Positions 27,451 through 35,894 of a stretch of 64,000 nt of DNA are shown piece after piece. This stretch comes from Halosimplex pelagicum (GTDB lineage Archaea; Halobacteriota; Halobacteria; Halobacteriales; Haloarculaceae). The stretch covers positions 4,278,001-4,342,000 of the forward strand of contig NZ_CP058909.1 of NCBI RefSeq assembly GCF_013415905.1. Reading direction: 5' to 3'. Below the pieces are notes generated by a model. The model worked only from the letters and a program-made list of their open reading frames with translations, was not told the origin of the DNA and did no database searches. Both the position numbers and the translations under genes were made by a program. Numbering within the stretch: position 1 is the first letter of the stretch; every line of letters begins with the position of its first letter.

Positions 27451-27726
27451 TCAGTCGATCCGGTCCGTGACGCGGATATCGACGCCGCCGTCGCCCCAGA
27501 TGCTCACGGCCACGTCCGTCAGTCGGATCTGGACGGACACGTCCACGTCCGCGTCGTCCCTGAACAGCGAGTCGAGGGCGTCGCGCTCGATGTGGTCGTA
27601 GAGCCGGAACTCCTCGCCGCTCATCGACACGCTCTCGTGGGCGACGACCGCCTCGCGGACGGCCTCGCTCAGCGGCACGTTCTCCTCCTCGGGGTAGTAC
27701 GTCCGGCGCTCGGCGTTCGGGTCCAT
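27451..27726 (-). CDS. Stand-alone HalOD1-domain protein
   Basis: 91 residues from MDPNAERRTYYPEEENVPLS. The HalOD1 pattern is present: LSEAVREAVVAHESVSMSGE, LYDHIERDALDSLF, then strands VSVQIRLTDVAVSIWG. A GTG four codons upstream is an alternative start. It faces the 3' end of the membrane-protein operon and is the second of three single-domain HalOD1 proteins here. Confidence 0.8.
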   Translation of the reverse strand: MDPNAERRTYYPEEENVPLSEAVREAVVAHESVSMSGEEFRLYDHIERDALDSLFRDDADVDVSVQIRLTDVAVSIWGDGGVDIRVTDRID

Positions 27727-27841
27727 CCTCGTAGTCACCGACGGACGTTAGCCCCATCGCGCTATTCCAGTGGTGCTTGATTTCGAAGGCGACCACGGGC
27801 GGTGCCGAGAGACGATGCTCACCGATTCGAATATCGAAGGA

Positions 27842-27916
27842 TGCTCCGTCTGGGATTTGAACCCAGGTCATCGGCTCGAAAGGCCGAAATGATTGGCCGG
27901 ACTACACCAACGGAGC
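27842..27916 (-). tRNA. tRNA-Glu (UUC)
   Basis: 75 nt cloverleaf without intron. The acceptor GCTCCGT pairs with ACGGAGC, followed by discriminator A. The anticodon stem TCGGC/GCCGA encloses the loop CTTTCGA with anticodon TTC. The T arm contains GGTTCAAATCC. A minus-strand TATA (TTTTTATA, 27959-27966) lies about 43 bp upstream of the mature 5' end. Confidence 0.96.
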
Positions 27917-27958
27917 CCACGACGCGTCCGCGTCGTACTCGGGAGATTGAACTCGGGG

Positions 27959-27966
27959 TATAAAAA
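27959..27966 (-). promoter_or_regulatory. TATA box of tRNA-Glu
   Basis: Minus-strand TTTTTATA. Transcription about 25 bp downstream would leave a short leader before the tRNA 5' end, as usual for archaeal tRNA genes. It also reads as TATAAAAA on the plus strand, but it is 150 bp from the next plus-strand gene, which has its own box. Confidence 0.6.
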
Positions 27967-28042
27967 CTCGTCTCTCTCCGGTCGGTGTGGTGGTGGCTGT
28001 CGCACGGTCGGGCGGGGGCTGTGGGGGTTTATCCGAGTCGGC

Positions 28043-28054
28043 CGAATCGATTCG
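28043..28054. promoter_or_regulatory. Perfect CGAA-N4-TTCG palindrome upstream of the nos operon
   Basis: CGAATCGATTCG is a perfect 12-bp palindrome whose centre is about 42 bp upstream of the TATA box at 28089-28095. It fits the CGAA-N4-TTCG motif I recall from work on NarO, the haloarchaeal regulator of denitrification genes. An oxygen/nitrate-responsive operator for the halocyanin-nos operon is therefore likely. The match is seen; the regulator is inferred. Confidence 0.65.
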
Positions 28055-28088
28055 CGACGGTTCCGGCGGGTCGGGAACGCGCTCGACG

Positions 28089-28095
28089 GTATATG
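28089..28095 (+). promoter_or_regulatory. TATA box of halocyanin-nos operon
   Basis: GTATATG, 28 bp upstream of the ATG at 28118, so the transcript would be leaderless. This supports the chosen halocyanin start. Confidence 0.65.
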
Positions 28096-28117
28096 GGTGA
28101 GAGGCGTCCAGTGTCGG

Positions 28118-28666
28118 ATGTCGATGACCAGTTTCGATCCATCCAGACGGCAGGTGTTACGGGTCACGGGAGCGGCCCTCGCCGGCGGTGCGGTCGCCGG
28201 CTGTTCGGCCGCTCCGGGCGAGTCGTCGGACGCCGGCGGCGACGGTGGCGACGGTGGGAGCGACGGCGAGAGCAGCGGGTCCGACGGGACGGCCACGTCG
28301 TCTGGCGACGGCGGGTCGAGCGGCGAGTGGACGCAGGCGAGCACGGTCGAGATGACCGACCAGCTCGCCTACGCGCCCAAGCGGATCGAAGTGTCGGCTG
28401 GGACGACGGTGACCTTCGAGAACGTCGGCAACGTCGGCCACACCGTCACGGCCTACGAGGAGGAGATCCCCGACGGCGCGACGTACTTCGCGTCGGGTGA
28501 CTTCGAGTCACAGCAGGCCGCCTCCGACGCCTACAGCTCCGAGCAGGCGGGCAACGTCCCCGCGGGCGAATCGTACGAACACACGTTCGAGACGACGGGC
28601 ACGTACGAGTACTACTGCATCCCCCACGAGCTGAACGGGATGGTCGGCTACGTCAAGGTGGTCTAA
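28118..28666 (+). CDS. Halocyanin-like blue copper lipoprotein
   Basis: 182 residues. A Tat signal with Arg10-Arg11 (SRRQVLRVTG) leads to a lipobox AGC with Cys29. A long Gly/Ser/Asp linker to about residue 68 follows, then one cupredoxin domain. Type 1 copper ligands are His in NVGHTV, Cys167 and His170 (YYCIPH) and Met175 (NGMVGYV). Halocyanins are membrane-anchored one-electron carriers. Here it lies 2 bp upstream of nosZ, so it is the probable electron donor to nitrous oxide reductase. The ATG at 28118 is placed by the TATA box; a second ATG two codons later is possible. Confidence 0.92.
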   Translation: MSMTSFDPSRRQVLRVTGAALAGGAVAGCSAAPGESSDAGGDGGDGGSDGESSGSDGTATSSGDGGSSGEWTQASTVEMTDQLAYAPKRIEVSAGTTVTFENVGNVGHTVTAYEEEIPDGATYFASGDFESQQAASDAYSSEQAGNVPAGESYEHTFETTGTYEYYCIPHELNGMVGYVKVV

Positions 28667-28668
28667 CT

Positions 28669-30693
28669 ATGAGCAACGACGCCAACGACACCGGCGACGC
28701 CGAGGCACTGGTCGAGGAACACGAACAGCGCATCAACGACCTGGTCGCCGACGTGGACGACCCCGCGGAGCTCGGCGACGACGAGGACGACGGGTTCTCG
28801 ATGCAACTGGCGGGGCTGGAGCTGGACCGGCGGGACTTCATGAAGGCCGGCGCCGCGGCGGGCGTGGCGGGCGCGGCCGGCGCGTTCGCGGGCTGTCAGA
28901 CGGCGCTGCCGGAGGGCAAGACCCCCAGCGACAGCGGCGGTGGCGGCGGTGGCGGCGGCTCGCAGGGCGCGTCGGCGAGCCACGGCCACTTCGTCCCGCC
29001 GGGCGAGAAAGACGAGTACTACGGCTTCTGGTCGGGCGGCCACTCCGGGGAGATCCGCGTCATCGGCATCCCGTCGATGCGCGAACTCCAGCGCATCCCC
29101 GTGTTCAACACCGAGCCCGCGCGCGGGTACGGCTACGACGACGAGTCCTCGGAGATGCTCGAACAGGCCGGCGACTACACCTGGGGCGACAACCACCACC
29201 CGAACCTCTCGGAGACCGACGGCGACTACGACGGCGAGTACCTCTACGTCAACGACAAGGCCAACGGCCGCATCGCCCGTGTCAACCTCAAGTACTTCGA
29301 GACGGACGCCATCGTCGACGTGCCGAACGTCCAGTGTATCCACGGCACGTCGGTCCTCTCGCCGGACACGAAGTACGTCCTCGGCAACGGGGAGTTCCGC
29401 GCGCCCCTCCCGAACGACGGCCGCGACGTGAACGACCCCGAGGAGTACACGGCGCTGTTCTCCGCCGTCGACCCCGAGTCGATGGAGACGGCCTGGCAGG
29501 TGAAAGTCGACGGCAACCTCGACATCGTCGACACCGGCAAGGAGGGCCGCTGGGCCATCTCCTCGTGTTACAACAGCGAGGAGGCCACGGAGATCCAGGG
29601 GATGACCCGCGACGACCGCGACTACGCGAAGGTCTTCGACATCCCCGCCATCGAACAGGCCGTCGAGGACGGGAACTACGAGGAGGTCAACGGCGTCCCC
29701 GTCGTCGACGGCACCCGCGAGAGCGACCTCAACTCGGGCGACGAGCCGATCGTCCGCTACGTCTCGACGCCCAAGTCGCCCCACTGCGTCGAGGTCGGCC
29801 CCGACGGCAAGTACGCCTTCATCGCCGGCAAGCTCTCGCCGACGGTGACGATGCTCGACCTCGATATGATCGGCGAGGTCGACGACCCGACCGAGGCGGT
29901 GGCGGGTCGGCCGAAGGTCGGCCTGGGGCCGCTGCACACGACCTTCGACGGCAACGGCCACGCCTACACGAGCCTGTTCATCGACTCGCAGGTCGCCAAG
30001 TGGGACATCGAGGAAGCGGCCAACGCCGAACTGGGCTCGTCCGACCCGGTCATCGAGAAGCAGGACGTCCACTACAACCCCGGGCACATCCAGGCGCTGG
30101 AGGCGATGACGACCGACCCCGACGGGGAGTGGCTCGTCTCGCTGAACAAGCTCTCGAAGGACCGGTTCCTGCCGGTCGGGCCGATCCACCCGGACAACGA
30201 CCAGCTCATCCACATCGGCGACGGCGAGAAGGAGATGGAGATCGTCGCCGACCACCCGGCGTACCCCGAGCCCCACGACTGCGTGTTCGCCCACCGGGAC
30301 AAGATCAACCCGGCCACGACCTGGGACAAGGCCGACTACGAGGGCGAGAAGCCGTTCGTCACGGCGGAGAACTCCGGCGTCGAGCGGACGGGCGACAGTT
30401 CGGTCCACGTCAAGGCCTCCTCGAAGCGCTCGGAGTACGGCATGTACGACTTCACCGTCCAGGAGGGCGACGAGGTCCGCATGACGGTGACGAACGTCGA
30501 GGGCGTCCGCGACATCATCCACGGCGTCGCCATCCCGGAACACGACGTGAACCTCGCCGTCGCGCCCCAGGACACCCGCGAGGTCACCTTCACGGCCGAC
30601 GATCCGGGCGTCTACTGGATCTACTGTACGTACTTCTGCAGCGCCCTGCACCTGGAGATGCGCTCGCGGATGATCGTCGAACCGAGCGAGTGA
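28669..30693 (+). CDS. nosZ: Nitrous oxide reductase
   Basis: 674 residues. A 50-residue acidic start precedes a Tat signal (DRRDFMKAG, Arg54-Arg55) that ends in a possible lipobox (AGC, Cys76). The propeller domain carries the CuZ histidine motifs DNHHPNLSET, CIHGTSVLSPD, SPHCVEVGPDG, HTTFDGNGHAYTS and YNPGHIQALEAM. The C-terminal cupredoxin domain has the CuA set CTYFCSALHLEM (Cys653, Cys657, His661, Met664). It reduces N2O to N2 outside the membrane, the last step of denitrification. The Tat signal with a cysteine at its end suggests lipid anchoring, common in haloarchaea. Intact. Confidence 0.98.
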   Translation: MSNDANDTGDAEALVEEHEQRINDLVADVDDPAELGDDEDDGFSMQLAGLELDRRDFMKAGAAAGVAGAAGAFAGCQTALPEGKTPSDSGGGGGGGGSQGASASHGHFVPPGEKDEYYGFWSGGHSGEIRVIGIPSMRELQRIPVFNTEPARGYGYDDESSEMLEQAGDYTWGDNHHPNLSETDGDYDGEYLYVNDKANGRIARVNLKYFETDAIVDVPNVQCIHGTSVLSPDTKYVLGNGEFRAPLPNDGRDVNDPEEYTALFSAVDPESMETAWQVKVDGNLDIVDTGKEGRWAISSCYNSEEATEIQGMTRDDRDYAKVFDIPAIEQAVEDGNYEEVNGVPVVDGTRESDLNSGDEPIVRYVSTPKSPHCVEVGPDGKYAFIAGKLSPTVTMLDLDMIGEVDDPTEAVAGRPKVGLGPLHTTFDGNGHAYTSLFIDSQVAKWDIEEAANAELGSSDPVIEKQDVHYNPGHIQALEAMTTDPDGEWLVSLNKLSKDRFLPVGPIHPDNDQLIHIGDGEKEMEIVADHPAYPEPHDCVFAHRDKINPATTWDKADYEGEKPFVTAENSGVERTGDSSVHVKASSKRSEYGMYDFTVQEGDEVRMTVTNVEGVRDIIHGVAIPEHDVNLAVAPQDTREVTFTADDPGVYWIYCTYFCSALHLEMRSRMIVEPSE

Positions 30694-30863
30694 GCGCCTG
30701 AACCGCGCGACCGACCCCGAATCGAGCGAACAGCTCCGAACCGAGCGAGAACCGACCCGAGCCGCCCGGGTTTCACCGCCCGGCGGCTTCTCCGAGTCCG
30801 ACGCGCATCGCTCGCGAACCACCCGCGACCCACAAAACGACCCACGATAACGCGGTGACACCC

Positions 30864-31676
30864 ATGAACTACGAACCACCCGACCTCCGCGAGTTCACCG
30901 AGCTGCGACGCGGCCTGCCCGTCGTCGCGGCGGTCATGCTCGTGGTCGCACCGGTCCTGCCGATGTGGCACATCGCGGTCGACGCGGTGCAGTACCCGGA
31001 CACGACGCTGCACCTGCACCTGCACGCCTACCCGTTCATCGGCGGTGACTACGAGGAGATGGCGGCGCTGAACCACTACATCGGGTTCTACTACCCGGAC
31101 CCGGGGCTCTGGCAGCCCAACTACGACCCCCACCCCTACGCCGTCGACGTGCCCGAGTGGTCGCTCGGTCCCTTCGCGTTCGCCGCCGTCGCGGCCGCGG
31201 GGCTGTTCGTCGCGTTCGCCCCCGACACCGACCGGCTGAAGAGGGGGTTGACCTACCAGCTCGTCGGGTCGATCACCGTGCTGACGGTGATGCTGGCGGA
31301 CATCCAGTACCGACTCTACCAGGCCGGACACAACCTCGACCCGGACGCCCCGGTCATGGGCGTCGACGGGTTCACGCCGCCGCTGTGGGGTAGCTACGAG
31401 GTGGCGAACATCACCAGCCGCTCGCGGTTCGGCGCGGGCGCCTACCTCACCGGCCTCGCCATCGGCCTGCTCGTCGTGGCGTTCTACTACCGCGACACCC
31501 CGACGACGTTCGGCGACCTCCCCGACCGGGTCTCCGGCCGGATCGACGGCGCCCGCGAGTGGCTCGACGAAAACACCGTCGGCGACGACGAGTGGGAGGA
31601 GGGTGACGACCAGCGGAGCCGTGACGAACGAGACCGCGACGACCGTTCCGGCCCGGGTCCCAGCGGAGGTGACTGA
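30864..31676 (+). CDS. nos-cluster integral membrane protein
   Basis: 270 residues from MNYEPPDLREFTELRRGLPV. Four or five helices are predicted. The extracellular loop after helix 1 is unusually rich in His and aromatic residues (TTLHLHLHAYPFIGG; NHYIGFYYPDPGLWQPNYDP), suggesting metal or haem contact. The C-terminal 40 residues are charged and disordered. Membrane proteins at this position are found in haloarchaeal and clade II nos clusters, but their role, perhaps quinol-linked electron supply, is not settled. It lies 170 bp after nosZ, and its stop is just before nosD. Confidence 0.8.
   Translation: MNYEPPDLREFTELRRGLPVVAAVMLVVAPVLPMWHIAVDAVQYPDTTLHLHLHAYPFIGGDYEEMAALNHYIGFYYPDPGLWQPNYDPHPYAVDVPEWSLGPFAFAAVAAAGLFVAFAPDTDRLKRGLTYQLVGSITVLTVMLADIQYRLYQAGHNLDPDAPVMGVDGFTPPLWGSYEVANITSRSRFGAGAYLTGLAIGLLVVAFYYRDTPTTFGDLPDRVSGRIDGAREWLDENTVGDDEWEEGDDQRSRDERDRDDRSGPGPSGGD
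31665..31672 (+). promoter_or_regulatory. Strong ribosome binding site deciding the nosD start
   Basis: GGAGGTGA, complementary to the archaeal 16S 3' end, lies five bases before the GTG at 31678. It falls inside the last codons of the upstream gene. This strongly favours 31678 over in-frame starts at 31603 or 31669. Confidence 0.7.
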
Positions 31677-31677
31677 C

Positions 31678-33084
31678 GTGCGAGGACCGTCCGCGGACAC
31701 GGCGCTGGTAGCCGTCGCGGCCGCGCTCCTGGTCGCGGCCGCCGGGACGGTCGTCGCCGTCCCGACCGACGCTGCCCCGACCGGCGACGACATCGCGTTC
31801 GACGCGGGCGTCCCCGAGAGCTACGACTTCGAGGCGACCGATCGCCCCGGCGTCGCGACCGTCGACGGCGAGGAGTTCGAGGCGCTCGGCCCGGCGCTGG
31901 ACGCGGCCGAACCCGGCGACACCGTCGAACTCCGCGGCCGGTTCGACCCCGAGGCGACGGTCGTCGTCGAGACGCCGAACGTGACGATCCGCGGGGCCGC
32001 TGTCGGTCCCGACGACCACGGCTCGATGCCGGTCGTCGACGGCGCCGGCGAGGGCGACGTGCTCGCGCTGAACGTCTCGGGGGTCACGCTCGACGGCGTG
32101 TGGGTCAGAAACTCCGGCTACGCGACCGAGGACAACGACGCCGCCGTGTGGGTCGACGGCGCGGGTGTCACCGTGCGCGACAGCCGGATCACGGACACGA
32201 CCTTCGGGATCTGGGTCGACGGCGTCGCCGACGCCCGGGTCGTCGACAACACGATCGTCGGCCGCGACGAGATCAGCTCGCGGACCGACCGCGGCAACGG
32301 CATCCAGCTCTACGAGACCGCCGACGCCTCCGTCGTGGACAACCGGATCACCGACGCCCGCGACGGGATCTACTACTCGTGGGCCGACGGCGTCACCGCC
32401 CGCAACAACACGCTGTGGGACCTGCGCTACGGCGTCCACTACATGTACTCCAACGACTGCCGGCTGGTGAACAACACCGCCGTCGACAACGACGCCGGCT
32501 ACGCGCTGATGCTCTCGGAGGGCCTGGAGATCCTGAACAACACCGCCGTGAACAACACCGGCCAGAGCGGCCACGGTATCCTGCTGAAGAGCATCGACCA
32601 CACCACGGTCAGGAACAACCACGTCGTCGGCAACGAGAACGGCCTGTTCGTCTACAACTCGCTGGACAACGAGATCGCCCGCAACCTCGTCGCCGGCAAC
32701 GGCGCGGGCGTCCACCTCTCGGCAGGGAGCGTCCGCGAGTCGGTCCACCACAACACCTTCGCCCGCAACCGCGTGCAGGTGCGGGCCGACGTGGGCGAGC
32801 AGGTCGCCTGGAACGAATCGGCCGGCAACTACTGGGCCGGCGCCGGCGCCCGCGACGTGGATGGCGACGGCGTGAGCGAGACGAGATACCGCCCGGCCGG
32901 GATGGTCCAGCACCTCACCGGCGAACATCCGAAGGCGAGCGCGTTCACCGGTAGCCCGGCCTTCGAGGTCGTCCGCCTCGCCGAACGGACGCTGCCGGTG
33001 GTCAAGGCGCCCGGCGTTGTCGACCACAGGCCGCTCGCCGAGCCGCCCCACGACTGGAGGGACTACTATGATCGAAGCCACTGA
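31678..33084 (+). CDS. nosD: NosD, periplasmic copper-site assembly protein
   Basis: 468 residues. The N-terminal signal helix TALVAVAAALLVAAAGTVVA precedes a right-handed beta-helix made of many repeats of the type N-x-hydrophobic-x-x-N (RVVDNTIVGRD, SVVDNRITDARDGIYYS, EILNNTAVNNT). This is the carbohydrate-binding/sugar-hydrolase-like fold of NosD. NosD works with the NosFY ABC transporter to mature the CuZ centre of NosZ. The start is GTG, set by the ribosome binding site at 31665-31672. The last 17 bases overlap nosF. Confidence 0.95.
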   Translation: MRGPSADTALVAVAAALLVAAAGTVVAVPTDAAPTGDDIAFDAGVPESYDFEATDRPGVATVDGEEFEALGPALDAAEPGDTVELRGRFDPEATVVVETPNVTIRGAAVGPDDHGSMPVVDGAGEGDVLALNVSGVTLDGVWVRNSGYATEDNDAAVWVDGAGVTVRDSRITDTTFGIWVDGVADARVVDNTIVGRDEISSRTDRGNGIQLYETADASVVDNRITDARDGIYYSWADGVTARNNTLWDLRYGVHYMYSNDCRLVNNTAVDNDAGYALMLSEGLEILNNTAVNNTGQSGHGILLKSIDHTTVRNNHVVGNENGLFVYNSLDNEIARNLVAGNGAGVHLSAGSVRESVHHNTFARNRVQVRADVGEQVAWNESAGNYWAGAGARDVDGDGVSETRYRPAGMVQHLTGEHPKASAFTGSPAFEVVRLAERTLPVVKAPGVVDHRPLAEPPHDWRDYYDRSH

Positions 33085-33994
33085 GGTACGGAAGCGGTAC
33101 GGCACCGTCGACGCGCTGGACGGCGTCTCGCTGTCCGTCCCGTCGGGCGCATCGCTCGGTCTCGTCGGCACGAACGGCGCCGGCAAGACCACCCTGTTCC
33201 GCCTGCTCGTCGGCCACGAGGCGCCCGACGCGGGGTCGGTCCGCGTGGCGGGCATCGACCCGACCGACGGCACTCGCGTCCGCGAGCGGGTCGGCTACCT
33301 GCCCGAGGACGCGGGCTTCCAGCCGGCGCTGACCGGCGAGGAGGTGCTCGGGTTCTACGCCGACATGCGCGGCGTCGAGGCACCGCGGGTCGACACGCTG
33401 CTGTCGGTCGTCGGCCTCCCCGACGCGGGCGACCGCCCCGTTGGCGGCTACTCCAACGGGATGAACCGCCGGCTCGGCCTCGCGGTGGCGTTGCTGGGCG
33501 ACCCCGACGTGCTCCTGCTGGACGAGCCGACCGCCGGGCTCGACCCCGCGGGCGTCGACGCGTTCAACCGCGTCGTCGAACGCGTCCGCGAGGAACGGGA
33601 CGTGACGGTCGTCCTCAGTACGCACGTCCTCAGCGAGGTCGAGGCGCTCTGCGACCGCGTCGCCGTCCTCGACGACGGGGCCCTCCGGACGGTCGGCACC
33701 GTCGAGGAAGTGACCCGCGCGGCCGGCGACGAGGTGACCGTCACCGCCGAGTACGGGGACGGCGACGCGCTCGCCGCGGCCACGGAGTCGGTCCAAGCGG
33801 CGCTCGCGGGCCGGAACTCGGACCCGGATGTCTCCGCGGGAGAGCTGACGCTCGAACTCGCGGTCGACTCGGCCGCGGTGACCGACGCGCTCGGAGCCGT
33901 CGTCGAGACCGACCCCGAGTCGGTGCGGGTCGACGAGCCCGACCTGGAGACGGCTGTCCGCGAGGCGGTCGCACCGGGAGGTGCGGACCGATGA
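33068..33994 (+). CDS. nosF: NosF, ABC transporter ATPase
   Basis: 308 residues from MIEATEVRKRYGTVDALDGV. It has Walker A GTNGAGKTT, signature YSNGMNRRLGLAVA (the NosF/CcmA-like variant of LSGGQ), Walker B VLLLDEPTAGLD and an H-loop histidine in VLSTHVLSEVE. A C-terminal acidic regulatory tail of about 90 residues follows. It powers the NosDFY complex in NosZ maturation. GGAGGG lies six bases before the ATG. The gene overlaps nosD by 17 bp and nosY by 4 bp. Confidence 0.95.
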   Translation: MIEATEVRKRYGTVDALDGVSLSVPSGASLGLVGTNGAGKTTLFRLLVGHEAPDAGSVRVAGIDPTDGTRVRERVGYLPEDAGFQPALTGEEVLGFYADMRGVEAPRVDTLLSVVGLPDAGDRPVGGYSNGMNRRLGLAVALLGDPDVLLLDEPTAGLDPAGVDAFNRVVERVREERDVTVVLSTHVLSEVEALCDRVAVLDDGALRTVGTVEEVTRAAGDEVTVTAEYGDGDALAAATESVQAALAGRNSDPDVSAGELTLELAVDSAAVTDALGAVVETDPESVRVDEPDLETAVREAVAPGGADR

Positions 33995-34905
33995 CTGGCG
34001 ACGAGAGCGGACGCGACGACCCCCGGCCGGACGACGAGTCCGCTCGTGCCGACGGGGGCGCCACTGCACACGCGACGCCGGCCGCGAACGAGACGCGCTC
34101 CGGCGACCGCGCGCGGCAGGTGCTCGGCGTCGCCCGCCGGGAGTACTGCGTGCTCTCCCGGGCCCGGTGGACGTACGGGCTGGCGGCGCTGTTCGGCGCG
34201 TTCTCGCTGGCCGTCGTCGGCCTGACGGGGACCGCGACCGGTCCGAGCGGCGCCGGCGCGCTGCTGGTGACCCTCGCGGAGCTGTCGGTGTATCTCGTCC
34301 CGCTGGCGGCGCTCGCGCTCGGCTACGGGACCGTCGTCGGCGCCGACGAGCGCGGGACGCTCGAACTGCTCATGTCCGTCCCGCTCGGCCGCACCGAGCT
34401 GCTGGTCGGCAAGTACCTCGGCCGCGCGGCGACGCTGGCGGTCGGCACGGCCCTCGGGCTCGGCGCGGGGGCGGTCGTCGTCCTCGTCCGGTTCGGCCCG
34501 GCGGTCCTGCCGGCGTACCTGCACTACCTGCTGACCGCCGTCGCCGTCGGCGCCGCCTTCCTCGCGCTGGGCGTCTGCGTCTCCGCGGCGACGACCGAGA
34601 AGGCCCGCGCGCTCGGCGCCGCGCTGCTCGCGTGGGTCTGGTTCGTCCTCGTCTACGACCTGGCCGCGCTGGGCGTCGTCGTCGCGCTCGACCCGCCGGG
34701 CTGGCTCCTCTCGGCGCTCGTCGTCGCCAACCCCGCCGACGTGCTCAGGCTGGTCGTCCTCTCGCTGGTTCCGACCAGCGGCGGCGGCGTCGGCGCCGCC
34801 CTCGCGACGACCGCCGTCCCGACGGCCGCGCTCCTCGTCGGGCTCGCGCTGTGGGTCGTCGCGCCGCTCGCCGTCGGCGGACGGCTGCTCGCACGACGGG
34901 CGTGA
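33991..34905 (+). CDS. nosY: NosY, ABC transporter permease
   Basis: 304 residues. An acidic 40-residue start precedes six helices of the ABC-2 type. The conserved cytosolic loop is ADERGTLELLMSVPLGRTELLVGKYLGR. The ATG overlaps the nosF stop (ATGA). It forms the membrane part of NosDFY. The operon appears to end here: no nosL, nosR or nosX gene follows in the 212 bp before the convergent superoxide dismutase gene. Confidence 0.94.
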   Translation: MTGDESGRDDPRPDDESARADGGATAHATPAANETRSGDRARQVLGVARREYCVLSRARWTYGLAALFGAFSLAVVGLTGTATGPSGAGALLVTLAELSVYLVPLAALALGYGTVVGADERGTLELLMSVPLGRTELLVGKYLGRAATLAVGTALGLGAGAVVVLVRFGPAVLPAYLHYLLTAVAVGAAFLALGVCVSAATTEKARALGAALLAWVWFVLVYDLAALGVVVALDPPGWLLSALVVANPADVLRLVVLSLVPTSGGGVGAALATTAVPTAALLVGLALWVVAPLAVGGRLLARRA

Positions 34906-34940
34906 ACGGGCGTTGCTCACCCGATTTGGACGCCGTCGCC

Positions 34941-35080
34941 GGTTCGTCGGCGGTTCGTCGGCGGTCGAGCGCGAGCGAAAACGAGCGGCCGGGGATCGAT
35001 GCCCACCGATCCGGCCGGGTCGGGGTAGTTCGCGGGGTCGCGATCCGGTTACGGGACCGGGAACGGTTCGCGGGGTCGCG
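34941..35080. repeat. Short direct repeats between nosY and sod
   Basis: Two 11-bp tandem copies (GGTTCGTCGGC at 34941-34951 and 34952-34962) and two identical 15-mers (GTTCGCGGGGTCGCG at 35028-35042 and 35066-35080). They lie in the space between two convergent genes. No gene is supported here. Confidence 0.7.
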
Positions 35081-35117
35081 GTCGGTCCGCTGACCGACGG
35101 TCGGTGCGGCTACGCTC

Positions 35118-35720
35118 TCACTCGAAGCGCTCGACGGCCTCGGCGTAGCGGTCGGAGGGCTCCGCCCAGTCGACGACCTCGAAGAAGTTGTCGACGAAGT
35201 CGCCGCGGGCCGGCCCGTAGTCGTAGTAGTAGGAGTGCTCCCACACGTCCAGCGCGAGGATCGGGTGGCCGCCCCAGATCGCGCCCTGGTCGTGCTCGTC
35301 GACGACGACGTTGCGCAGGCGCTCGCTGAAGCTGTCGTAGACCAGCAGCGCCCAGCCCGACGCGTCCGAGGCGGCGGCCTCGAACTCTGCCTTCCAGGCC
35401 TCGTAGGAGCCGAAGTCGTCCTCGATGCGCTCGCGGAGGTCGCCCTCCGGTTCCGCCCCGCCCTCGGGGCTCATGTTCTGCCAGAACAGCGAGTGCAGGA
35501 TGTGGCCCGAGGAGTTGTGCGTGACCGACCGGATGGCCGACGCCGAGCCGTCGGTGTCGCCCTCCTTGCGGTTCTCCGCGAGGGTGTCCTCGGCGGCGTT
35601 CCAGCCGTCGACGTAGCCCTGGTGGTGGGTGTCGTGGTGCCAGGTGAGCACCTGTTCGCTGACGTGCGGTTCCAGCGCGTCGTAGTCGTACGGCAGCGGG
35701 TCGAGTTCGTAGTTCGACAT
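35118..35720 (-). CDS. sod: Superoxide dismutase (Mn/Fe family)
   Basis: 200 residues, MSNYELDPLPYDYDALEPHV, the full Fe/Mn-SOD fold. The first metal His lies in LTWHHDTHHQGYV (His28), the second in GHILHSLFWQNM, and the last two ligands in DVWEHSYYYDYG (Asp and His). GGHPILALDVWEHSYY is typical of haloarchaeal Mn-SOD. It removes superoxide in the cytosol. It is a single gene convergent with nosY. Confidence 0.97.
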   Translation of the reverse strand: MSNYELDPLPYDYDALEPHVSEQVLTWHHDTHHQGYVDGWNAAEDTLAENRKEGDTDGSASAIRSVTHNSSGHILHSLFWQNMSPEGGAEPEGDLRERIEDDFGSYEAWKAEFEAAASDASGWALLVYDSFSERLRNVVVDEHDQGAIWGGHPILALDVWEHSYYYDYGPARGDFVDNFFEVVDWAEPSDRYAEAVERFE

Positions 35721-35894
35721 GCAACAGAGGGCAAGGGCGCAACCGACTTGAGGCTAATCTGAAACCGATTTCCGTTGGCTATCCGAGCGGTCCGCGCGTC
35801 GACAGGACGGGGCCGATATCGCGTCGGTTCCCGGCACGGCGCGCCGCGACCGGAACGGTTTCCTCGCCGGTGGCGACAGGCAACGTATCCACAG

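Noticed and set aside
27959..27966. TATA box for the halocyanin gene
   Set aside because: It is about 150 bp from the start codon; GTATATG at 28089 is at the correct distance, and the minus-strand reading fits tRNA-Glu.
31603..31677. Earlier nosD start overlapping the upstream gene by 74 bp
   Set aside because: A GGAGGTGA site five bases before the GTG at 31678 and a better signal peptide favour the later start.
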